Shown: positions 1 to 6,327 of the stretch, piece by piece | Layout: every line of letters begins with the position of its first letter | How positions within the stretch are numbered: position 1 is the first letter of the stretch | Assembly: GCA_903904545.1 (NCBI GenBank) | Contig: CAIVDB010000135.1 | Span: forward strand, 1 to 14,469 | Direction: 5' to 3' | Length of the DNA stretch: 14,469 nt | Origin: an uncultured bacterium | GTDB taxonomy: Bacteria; Patescibacteria; JAEDAM01; Absconditabacterales; Absconditicoccaceae | The notes under the pieces: generated by a model | Databases searched by the model: none | Seen by the model: only the letters and a program-made list of their open reading frames with translations | What the model was told of the DNA's origin: nothing | Made by a program: the position numbers and the translations under genes

Positions 1-51
1 AAAGTTAAATTAAATTTATTATAATTTCATTGACCACAAACCTATTTCATA

Positions 52-90
52 AAATCTCCCTGTCGATATACGATGTGGAGATTTTTTTAA
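52..90. terminator. Rho-independent terminator, probably of a gene left of the window
   Basis: An 8-bp stem, AAATCTCC at 52-59 with GGAGATTT at 77-84, encloses a 17-base loop and is followed by a T run at 82-88. The A run before the stem could let it act in both directions. It separates the first gene from whatever lies to the left. Confidence 0.7.
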
Positions 91-93
91 TTT

Positions 94-114
94 ACTTACG
101 ACTCACTACTTACT
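94..114. repeat. Heptamer tandem repeat, array 1 (3 units)
   Basis: Three consecutive 7-base units, ACTTACG, ACTCACT and ACTTACT, followed by a degenerate fourth. This is the weakest of the five period-7 arrays in the window. It lies between the left terminator and the promoter of the first gene. Confidence 0.5.
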
Positions 115-133
115 ATTTTATATTCTCTTTTAT

Positions 134-161
134 TTGACAACGACATACCAAAATGTATAGT
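134..161 (+). promoter_or_regulatory. Sigma-70-type promoter, predicted leaderless start
   Basis: TTGACA at 134-139, a 16-base spacer, and TATAGT at 156-161. Transcription would start about 7 bases downstream, at 168-169, which is the ATG of the surface-protein gene. The transcript would therefore have no 5' leader and no Shine-Dalgarno site. The same TTGACA-N16-TATAGT layout recurs at the right edge of the window. Confidence 0.65.
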
Positions 162-168
162 GCTTAGT

Positions 169-3069
169 ATGAATATCTGGAGAAAAATAGCACTCTACAG
201 TTTGTGATCTGCTTGCATTTTTGTAAGTAGTTTTTCTGCATCTCAAGCAACATTTCTCGAAGAGATGGATACAATGGGGATAGATACCACTGCCCTTCAG
301 GGACAAAAAGGCGTTTCTCGTTATGAAATCACAAGACTTCTCAATGCAAGTGAATGTAAAGATTGTCTCCATCCTGCACAGACAAGCATAGATAAATATA
401 CATTATTATTTCGGACTACCTTTGCTGCGACACCGGGCAAAGATTTTGGAGATATTTCTTATTTACAAGCACTCGCAGAAGAAAATAATTATTATTATTG
501 TGTCGCCTATGTAGGAGATCAAAACTATATGAGAGGATATCCCAAAAGCACGAGTCCTATTTGTGCAGGAAGATTCTGTGGACAACAACTCACTACCAAA
601 GCAGAATTTATCCAGATCATTGTAAATCTCCTCTCGAAATATTTATATGAAGGGACACAGATGCCATGGAAGGCAGCAAATCAACGAATACAAAAACTAA
701 AAATAGACAGTTATGAAGCCAAATCTTTTACCACAGAAGAAAAGAAAATCATTAATGAGGAATCCAAAAGGTGTGATAAAGACGTTTGTTATCTCACTAC
801 TGCAAATCATATGCAACTGTATCTCAAATATTGTATGTTCAATCTCTCAAGTTGTGGCATGCAAGTATTTGAATGATTAAAACAATGATATTGGCCAGTA
901 GCCGAAGTAAATATGTTGTACAAACAAAATATCATTACGCTCAATGAAGACCTTCGAAAAAAGAGTTATGAGATAGTAGATGGCAAAACTGTTCTTGCAA
1001 TCCTAAGTAATGTATACAATAAGATTCAATGTAGCTTCAATGACGATTATGACTGTGATAGCATTATAAACAAAGATGATAACTGCCCAAACGATTACAA
1101 TCCTCACCAAAAAGACACAGATAAAGACAATGTCGGCGATGTATGTTCTCGTGATGTTGATGGAGACAAGATAAACAATCCGATAAATATTGTCGATGAC
1201 ACCAATCGTATCAATATCAGAGTATTGCAATGACGAACAGGACAATTAGATAATTGTTTGTATACTCAAAACACAAACCAAGAAGATAGTGATAACAATG
1301 GAATAGGAGACCTATGCGATCAAAACAATAAGGCATATGGGCTCAGTATTGCTATAGACAAAGTAGAGGGCATTGCACCACTCAAAATAGAATTTAAAGC
1401 AATAGGAGAAGGAATAAGCGAAAACATTCAACGAGATTTTGGAGATGGACAGCAAAGCAAAGGGATAAAAACTACGCATACGTTTCTTCTTCCAGGGACT
1501 TATCGCATACAGGCAGTCGAAAAGACAGGAAACCGAGTACTAAAAGCACAAAACATCATCATTGTAGGCGGACAAAGAGAGAAACAGACAGCACTACAAG
1601 CAAAAGCAAATAGTATAGGAAGCAAAGAAACCAAAGAGTTTATATTCAATGCGTCTGCAATTGGAGATGTAGATGCTATTGTTCGATCTTTCTCCGATAC
1701 AGATCAAAGTAAAAAAACACCTCAAGAAACAGTTCGTAAACTACTCCCTCCAGGACAATACACGGTCACGCTCAAAGCCAACAAAGGAAACGAAATTCAA
1801 GCAATCAGCATGTTTACTTTAGCAGTAGGGGAAAATAAGGGAAGTATGCTCAAGAGTAGTTTTCTCAATCCAGATACAAAACAGAAAACAGACTTTCAAA
1901 CAGAGATGTTCGGGTTTTCACAAGATGATATTGCATATGTTCAGTGGGATTTCGGAGACGGAACCTTGATAACCAACCAAGACCTGGCTACTTCGCACAC
2001 ATATACACAAGGAGGCAAAAGAGCTGTAGTCCAAAAAATACATTTCACCGATGGAACCCAATTAACAAACATTATTACACTCTATAGTATAGACAAGACA
2101 CTTCTTCGTTCATATGCACTCACGCTACACGCAGAAAAATTTGTAGGAAACGTAGGAGAAACCATATCTTTCATAAGCAAAATAGTAGGAGATAATGTAC
2201 TAGGAACCAGTACCTTTGTACAGAGATTTTCAAATGAAAAATCAGAAACAATAAACAAAGAAATAGCATTTCCTATCAAGAAACAATATTCATATACAGA
2301 AAGCAATCTCTACTATCCAGAAAGTGACCTCTTTATCAACCAATGCACGTATCTCAAAGCACAAGCAAGCATATATATCCAAGGAGAAGATAGTTGTCTT
2401 CAAGCAAAAAAAGATGGTAGCTTACTCAGAAAATACAGATGCGACAAAGACAAGGATAAGATCCCAGATGTCTGTGATGATGATATTGATGGAGATAGCA
2501 TCAAAAATACTATTGGAATCATCACTCACGAACAAACAAATTGTCTTATAGATAAAAACAATATTGATGAAGCGTTAATTCAAAATCAAAGCAGATGAAT
2601 ATGTTCACTAGACAATGCTCCTTTCGATGCCAATCCTCAACAAGAGGATCTCAATGGAGACTATATTGGTGACGCAAACACTATCCCTTTCACTATAGAA
2701 AAGACACAGAAAGATGCAGATGGCGATGGAATACCTGATGATAGTGATCTGTGTCCCTATATTCATGGCATGGGATCACCAAATGGATGTCCAGAAATAG
2801 ACGAAACTTGCTGAACAAATGCTACTGATGCTAGCGACCAAGCTCCAATACTTTCCTTAGAATGCAATCAATGCCCTTGCCAATATACCGATTTCATACA
2901 AAACTTAACGAATGGTGACCAGGTAAAAGCTGTACTTCGAGACAAAGAAAAAAAAAATACTCTACAATTATTCTCTTCCACGAATAGTCAATTTCTAATA
3001 AAGGATATTTTTATTAATCAAAAAAAGACTGATAATCAAATCAGTCTCTATCTTTTTCTTATAAAATAA
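169..3069 (+). CDS. Secreted PKD / thrombospondin type-3 repeat surface protein
   Basis: Predicted exported, calcium-binding surface protein of 966 residues with six in-frame UGA (Gly) codons at 205, 874, 886, 1231, 2596 and 2812. The N-terminus is a signal peptide (MNIWRKIALYSLGSA, ending near SASQA) that only appears when UGA at 205 is read. Residues 1-285 are Cys-rich and unrecognised. Residues about 290-395 carry Asp-rich thrombospondin type-3-like repeats (DxDxDxxxDxxDNCP). Residues about 393-465 and 563-640 are PKD domains with DFGDG; 468-560 and 643-725 are degenerate PKD-like units. More Asp repeats lie at about 758-788 and 850-878 (DADGDGIPDDSDLCP). I chose ATG at 169 because it gives the signal peptide and fits the promoter. 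The final codons run through a terminator hairpin after an A10 tract, so the true C-terminus may be frameshifted and shorter. The role may be adhesion or contact with a host cell, but this is inference. The domain calls are secure. Confidence 0.88.
3026..3058. terminator. Terminator hairpin, probably bidirectional
   Basis: An 8-bp stem AGACTGAT (3026-3033) / ATCAGTCT (3040-3047) with a 6-base loop, flanked by six As on the left and CTATCTTTTT on the right. It lies between two convergent genes and can serve both. It sits upstream of the annotated stop of the plus-strand gene at 3067-3069, which is unusual. Confidence 0.75.
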
Positions 3070-3080
3070 ACTCCGACACT

Positions 3081-3108
3081 AAGCATTACGCATTAAACAT
3101 TAAGCATT
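3081..3108. repeat. Heptamer tandem repeat, array 2 (4 units)
   Basis: Four consecutive 7-base units: AAGCATT, ACGCATT, AAACATT and AAGCATT. The last unit contributes two of the three bases of the ferredoxin stop codon (3107-3109). Confidence 0.75.
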
Positions 3109-3289
3109 ATTCTGCGATTGCATCTACAGGACATGCCTTCATTGCTTCAGTAAATGCAGCCTCTTCCTCTGGAGTTTCTGGTTGTTTACTCGCTAATGCT
3201 TTACCATCTACATCCAAAACAAACAAATCTGAATGAACATTAAAACATAAGCTACAAGTAATACACTTATCTTTATCGACTATAGACAT
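3107..3289 (-). CDS. Single-cluster [4Fe-4S] ferredoxin
   Basis: Sixty residues, small soluble electron carrier. Cluster ligands are visible as C9-x2-C12-x2-C15 and a distant C53 followed by Pro (CPVDAI), the usual pattern of one-cluster ferredoxins. The second cluster motif of 2[4Fe-4S] ferredoxins is absent. An acidic stretch (PETPEEEAAF) lies between the halves, as is common in the family. There are no UGA or CGA/CGG codons. It starts at ATG without a clear Shine-Dalgarno site and ends inside a heptamer array. It converges with the surface-protein gene and shares its terminator. Its redox partner cannot be told from the context. The family call is firm. Confidence 0.93.
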   Translation of the reverse strand: MSIVDKDKCITCSLCFNVHSDLFVLDVDGKALASKQPETPEEEAAFTEAMKACPVDAIAE

Positions 3290-3327
3290 ATTCTACCATT
3301 ACAAATTAAAAAGATAATTTTCCTACG

Positions 3328-3369
3328 CTATTCACTATTAACTATTCACTGTTAGTTATTAGTTATTCA
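3328..3369. repeat. Heptamer tandem repeat, array 3 (6 units)
   Basis: Six 7-base units in exact register: CTATTCA, CTATTAA, CTATTCA, CTGTTAG, TTATTAG, TTATTCA. The last unit holds the stop codon and final codons of the membrane-protein gene that ends at 3363. The units gradually change along the array. Confidence 0.75.
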
Positions 3370-3947
3370 TTCTCAAAAAGTCCATGCAAAGATTGTTTAT
3401 TATGTACTTCTCTGATTGCTTCTTCATCGACAACATTTACGATCTTAGTATGGTTACCATTTTCTTTAGCATGCTTGATCACAGACAACAAGGTAAGTAC
3501 GAGTCATAAAAGGAGAAAAAGTTGAACAAAATAATATGAACTAGTAACATTGATAGTCTGTGTTGTACTAGATACCACATTGATAGTATCTCCTATAGAC
3601 AAAAACGAAGTTGCAATAATCCAAAGAAAACCAAAGTTTACAAGAGCATCATTCTCTTTGAATCCGAAATACCCAATAACAAAGTTTTTAAATTGGAAAC
3701 TCATATTCCAAGCGAATAAGACAGCCACACAAGCCAGTACAATCAAAAATGTTTTGAAGAGATGGCCATTGAGCAACCAAATACTATGTGCAGAATCATT
3801 GACAGGAGTTATTCTAATAATAGGAAGGACAAGCAAAAGAAAGGCCAAAACAAAAAGATACAACACAAATACCTTCTGCTGCTTAGTAAATCTCGTAAAT
3901 CTGTGAAAAAATCTTAAGAAATGTTCTACAACATGATTTTTTTTCAT
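3363..3947 (-). CDS. Small polytopic membrane protein, unknown function
   Basis: 194 residues, not recognised. The N-terminus is basic and Phe/Arg-rich (HFLRFFHRFTRF), followed by four hydrophobic segments at about residues 27-44, 61-80, 102-120 and 136-156, and then a charged, probably cytoplasmic tail of about 40 residues. One UGA at 3504-3506 (minus strand) lies inside the last hydrophobic segment (LFLLL-G-LVLTLL). Under the standard code the protein would lose its tail at this point. Arginines are all AGA. The stop codon lies in heptamer array 3. It is 73 bases downstream of the two-helix membrane protein on the same strand, so it may belong to the same transcript. No catalytic motif is visible. 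Confidence 0.75.
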
Positions 3948-4020
3948 ACGAACAATGAAGAGAAAGTAAAACTACACTACAAAATGTAATCATTTACAAA
4001 AAGTTTGCAATATCAAATAA

Positions 4021-4458
4021 TTAAAGCTGATATCCATCTACAGCAGGCTCTTGAAGAGACGGGGTAGCGTCTGGATTATAATAAGGATTCCCACGAAATT
4101 GATTATCTTCTTGGCTTTGTTTGACTACATTTCCTAGCTTCAAAATATAGGTAATTACATCGCCAACTCTCACAAAAACGTGTTTAGCAGAATATGCTTC
4201 ATAAGAGGGAACATTTACTGCCCTCAATACAGTAGGAACAAAAAATAGAAGCACAACAGAAAGAAGCACTCCTATAATCATAAACCTGATACTATTCCAT
4301 CCCTTTTTTTTATTATCCTCCTTGGCACCAGAGAAGACAAAAAGGATAATAGCGCGTACAAAAGTATACATACATCATATGATAATAAGCAACACAACAC
4401 ATGCTAAGATGGTTAATATAGCGTTTTGAAATGTTGCTTGATTATACAATGCCGACAT
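4021..4458 (-). CDS. Two-helix membrane protein, possibly VirB2/TrbC-like pilin
   Basis: 145 residues. The start at 4458 (MSALYNQATF) requires reading UGA at 4375-4377 as Gly inside the first hydrophobic segment (VVLLIII-G-C); the shorter start at 4371 would cut the first helix in two. Two long hydrophobic segments, at about residues 12-42 and 60-82, flank a positively charged loop (GAKEDNKKKGWNSIR). A polar tail rich in Gln, Asn and Pro follows. Two helices joined by a short basic loop is the layout of VirB2/TrbC pilins, but there is no sequence match I can vouch for and no other type IV secretion gene is near. It lies 37 bases downstream of rpsP on the same strand and is probably co-transcribed. 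Treat it as a hypothetical membrane protein. Confidence 0.7.
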
Positions 4459-4495
4459 AGAAAATCATACGGAATAAAAAAGGACAAAAAAAAGA

Positions 4496-4795
4496 CTATT
4501 TTTTCTCTTCTTTCTTCGTTTTTGCCGTTCTTGTTCTTTCTACAAAGAATTTTTGGAAAAGAACATCCTTTGTTTGAGCAAACAACAACTTTGCAACTCT
4601 CTCTGAGAGTTGAGCTCCTTTTGCTATCCATTCTTTGATAGCGACAACATCTACTTCCAAAGTATGTTTCATAGGATCAAATCGTCAAAGAACGGATTGA
4701 TAACCAGATTTAGCTGGTTTAGTGTGCTCAGTAAGAACAACTCTATAGAAAGGAAGTTTAGTTCTTCCATGTCTAGATAATCTGATAGATAACAT
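4496..4795 (-). CDS. rpsP: 30S ribosomal protein bS16
   Basis: 99 residues, a full-length small-subunit protein. The N-terminus MLSIRLSRHGRTKLPFYRVV matches the family's IRLxRxGxKKxPFYxIVV signature. Next comes a gap to VLG-x-FDP, the usual (V/L)GxYxP turn, then the helix VDVVAIKEWIAKGAQLSERV and a Lys/Glu tail. The G of VLG is UGA (minus strand, 4685-4687), where the family has Gly. The next codon is CGA (4682-4684), at a position often aromatic in this family. All other arginines are AGA. There is no Shine-Dalgarno site before ATG. It lies between rpmG and the two-helix membrane protein on one strand. Confidence 0.96.
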
Positions 4796-4822
4796 GTACA
4801 ATAACATAACAGAATAAAAGGA

Positions 4823-4999
4823 TTATTTCATTTTTTCTCTAGAAGCATGTACTGTTCTCTTCTTATCTTTTTTACAGTACTTTTTAAGTTCTATTTTCCC
4901 TGTTGTTGTTTTATTGATACTGGTATGATATCCAGTAGTTCAACAATCTTTACACTGCATAGCAACAGTAATTCTTCATGTTTTCTTTTTTGCAGCCAT
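4823..4999 (-). CDS. rpmG: 50S ribosomal protein bL33
   Basis: 58 residues, full length. MAAKKKTGRITVAMQCKDCG matches the family, with the first zinc-type CxxC intact (C16, C19). The hallmark LKKYCKKDKKRTVH follows, where only one Cys of the second pair is kept (Y-C-K-K). UGA codons encode G7 and G20 (4976-4978 and 4940-4942). The second follows CKDC directly. Both would truncate an essential protein under the standard code. It lies downstream of tRNA-Met and its relic and 27 bases upstream of rpsP, so the tRNAs and ribosomal genes are probably one unit. There is no Shine-Dalgarno site. Confidence 0.96.
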
Positions 5000-5060
5000 A
5001 ATAATACCAAAATAATAAATTAAAAACGGATATGTGAGTGACGGGTAACACAATTAAGTT

Positions 5061-5150
5061 TAGCACCGGGGCAGATTTACCTGCCATAGGTAGGCTCGAA
5101 CCCAGCCTTGCGGGGCGGGCCGCCTGACCTCGCTATATACTTTATGGGCG
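5061..5150 (-). pseudogene. Broken copy of the tRNA-Met 3' half with inserted GC-rich palindromes
   Basis: On the minus strand this segment repeats the intact neighbouring tRNA piece by piece: CATAA of the anticodon loop, GCGAGGTC, GGCGG, TTCGAG, CTGCCC and GGTGCTA. These blocks are split by insertions: about 8 bases after CATAA, a GC-rich piece (5102-5118, CAGCCTTGCGGGGCGGG on the plus strand), and an imperfect palindrome (CCTGCCATAGGTAGG, 5080-5094). The direct repeat with the real gene spans 5056-5075 versus 5168-5186. No 5' half or acceptor partner is present, so it cannot fold as a tRNA. It lies in the leader of rpmG. Confidence 0.65.
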
Positions 5151-5172
5151 GATAATTTGATTGTAATAAGTT

Positions 5173-5246
5173 TAGCACCGGGCAGACTCGAACCGCCGAC
5201 CTCGCCCTTATGAGAGGCGCGCTCTAACCACCTGAGCTACGGTGCC
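5173..5246 (-). tRNA. tRNA-Met (CAU), elongator-like
   Basis: 74 bases with a complete cloverleaf: acceptor GGCACCG/CGGTGCT, D stem GCTC/GAGC, anticodon stem CGCCT/GGGCG with loop CTCATAA, and T arm GGCGG TTCGAGT CTGCC. The discriminator is A and CCA is not encoded. The anticodon is CAU. The initiator's three G-C pairs below the loop are absent, and the 5' half (GGC-CGTAGCTCAG-TGGTTAGAGC) closely resembles elongator tRNA-Met. A tRNA-Ile2, with C34 modified to lysidine, cannot be excluded from sequence alone. Confidence 0.93.
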
Positions 5247-5257
5247 ATAATCGAACT

Positions 5258-5341
5258 AATAGTGAATAATTAATAACTAAAAGTACTTAATGCTTAACTT
5301 TTAACTTTTAACTATTAGTTTTTAGTTTTTAGTTTTTAGTT
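5258..5341. repeat. Heptamer tandem repeat, array 4 (12 units)
   Basis: Twelve 7-base units in unbroken register, drifting from AATAGTG, AATAATT, AATAACT through CTTAATG, CTTAACT, TTTAACT (twice) and ATTAGTT to TTTAGTT (three times). This is the longest array and fills the space between tRNA-Met and tRNA-Ser. The drift along the array suggests stepwise growth and decay of units. Confidence 0.85.
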
Positions 5342-5361
5342 TTAAAGTTTGTAACTCAATT

Positions 5362-5448
5362 CGGTGAGGGCGGGATTCGAACCCGCGGGCCGATTACTCG
5401 GCCGACTCGTTAGCAGTGAGCTGACTTCGACCACTCATCCACCTCACC
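5362..5448 (-). tRNA. tRNA-Ser (GCU)
   Basis: 87 bases, a class II tRNA. The acceptor GGTGAGG/CCTCACC is fully paired, with discriminator G. The long variable arm is a perfect 6-bp stem (GGCCGA-GTAA-TCGGCC), and the T arm is GCGGG TTCGAAT CCCGC. The anticodon loop CTGCTAA gives GCU, which reads AGU/AGC serine codons. The base pair next to the loop is an A-C mismatch, which is mildly unusual. CCA is not encoded. Confidence 0.95.
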
Positions 5449-5489
5449 AAACACCAAAAAATAATACCAAAAAATTACAAGGTGGTCAG

Positions 5490-5517
5490 TGTATACGTAA
5501 TTGATGTTGAATTTCAA
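5490..5517 (-). promoter_or_regulatory. Promoter of the tRNA-Ser / tRNA-Met / rpmG / rpsP strand
   Basis: Reading on the minus strand: TTGAAA (5512-5517), a 16-base spacer, and TATACA (5490-5495). The start would fall near 5483, 35 bases before tRNA-Ser. The spacer length equals that of the two strongest promoters in the window. Confidence 0.5.
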
Positions 5518-5534
5518 GCATAAAACAATAAATT
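5507..5534 (+). promoter_or_regulatory. Weak candidate promoter for the 198-residue protein
   Basis: TTGAAT (5507-5512), 16 bases, TAAATT (5529-5534). It is divergent from, and overlapping, the tRNA promoter. The -10 match is poor. It would give a leader of about 60 bases. Confidence 0.3.
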
Positions 5535-5602
5535 CTCTTCAAATAAGGATAAAAAAGAAAAAACCACTAAAAAAAGTACTTTTTACTCTTTTGAGAAAGA
5601 AT

Positions 5603-6199
5603 ATGGCAAACGAAACAGGAGGAATAGGAATCGAAGATATGTGATGAGAAATCAGAGAAGACGCAAATAAGGTTACAGAGGAAGCAGTTAGACGTGTACA
5701 GGACAACCAAAAAAAAGCACAACAAGTAGCACAACAGATACAAGATGATAAAGATCTCAACGATAAATTTGCTCAATTTCTTATTTTTCTATTAAGAGCA
5801 ATAAACAACGAAAAACTGATCAAAACACTGTATGAAGCATTTTTCACAACAAAAAACCCAAAAACACAACTTACCTATATCAGAAAGAACATAAACACAA
5901 TAGTGATTGTAGGGATGTTTGCTCCCTTTTACCCAGAAAAAATCCAAGAATTTCAATTAGACGATTTTTTCAAAACCCTCCCCTATTTTACAGAGACAAA
6001 CACAGCCACAGGATATATCGAGTACCTCAAATCACTGTCAAAAAAACATCATGACAATATTCCTCTAGAAAAAGAAGCTCTCCTGGATTTTCTTGGAGAA
6101 ATACTCATAGAATATCATCTAATCAACACAAAGCAAATGAATAGCCAAGAGAAACAAGATCTCAAAGAAAGTCTACGTAAAACACTCTATAGCAAATAG
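5603..6199 (+). CDS. Hypothetical helical protein with tandem UGA glycines
   Basis: 198 residues, not recognised. It starts at ATG 5603 behind a purine-rich stretch (GAGAAAGAAT) that is at best a weak ribosome binding site. The first 12 residues are Gly-rich; then two adjacent UGA codons (5642 and 5645) give GG. A charged Gln/Lys/Glu helix at about residues 16-50 looks like a coiled coil (QDNQKKAQQVAQQIQDDKD). The rest is predicted mostly helical, with a moderately hydrophobic stretch near residue 55 (FAQFLIFLLRAI) and another near 100 (NTIVIVGMFAPF). Neither is clearly a membrane segment. There are no catalytic motifs. It lies upstream of the giant repeat protein on the same strand, but the latter has its own promoter. 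A structural or partner role is possible, but nothing proves it. Confidence 0.75.
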
Positions 6200-6252
6200 A
6201 AACATATTTTCAAACAAATGTCAATCCATTCTTTCTTAGAAAAAGACTTTTT

Positions 6253-6280
6253 TTGACATAAGGACTCTTTTGGATATAAT
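6253..6280 (+). promoter_or_regulatory. Strong sigma-70-type promoter of the giant repeat protein
   Basis: Perfect TTGACA (6253-6258) and perfect TATAAT (6275-6280) with a 16-base spacer. The start would be near 6287, leaving a leader of about 40 bases before ATG 6328 that contains no Shine-Dalgarno sequence. Confidence 0.8.
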
Positions 6281-6327
6281 TACTAGAGAAAAACAAATCA
6301 TCTAGTATTTATTCTTTGCATACTATC

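Noticed and set aside
265..2598. Several separate short genes or a decayed pseudogene in the first 3 kb
   Set aside because: All breaks are UGA in one unbroken frame. Domains continue across them, and the same pattern occurs in essential ribosomal genes, so this is recoding and not decay.
4021..4458. Part of a type IV secretion system
   Set aside because: Only the two-helix layout resembles VirB2/TrbC. No ATPase, VirB4 or coupling protein is in the window, so it is mentioned only as a possibility.
4413..4638. Opposing short ORFs over rpsP (4426-4638 plus, 4413-4631 minus)
   Set aside because: They are shadows of rpsP, which has family motifs in another frame. Their translations are low-complexity Lys/Phe runs.
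4940..4978. UGA read as tryptophan or selenocysteine
   Set aside because: Trp or Sec would place wrong residues at CxxCG of bL33, GDE of the pyruvyltransferase and GEDT of the GT2. No SECIS-like hairpin follows the codons, and they are far too many for Sec.
5258..5341. CRISPR array or origin iterons
   Set aside because: Units are 7 bases with no spacers, they drift, and no cas or dnaA-type gene or DnaA boxes are nearby.
5173..5448. A suppressor tRNA-Gly(UCA) or tRNA-Trp(UCG) in the tRNA pair
   Set aside because: The anticodons are CAU and GCU. The decoding tRNAs required for the altered code must lie elsewhere in the genome.
5539..5776. Two Cys/Phe-rich minus-strand ORFs
   Set aside because: Antisense to the 198-residue protein. 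The Cys and Phe content simply mirrors its Lys/Gln/Ala codons.
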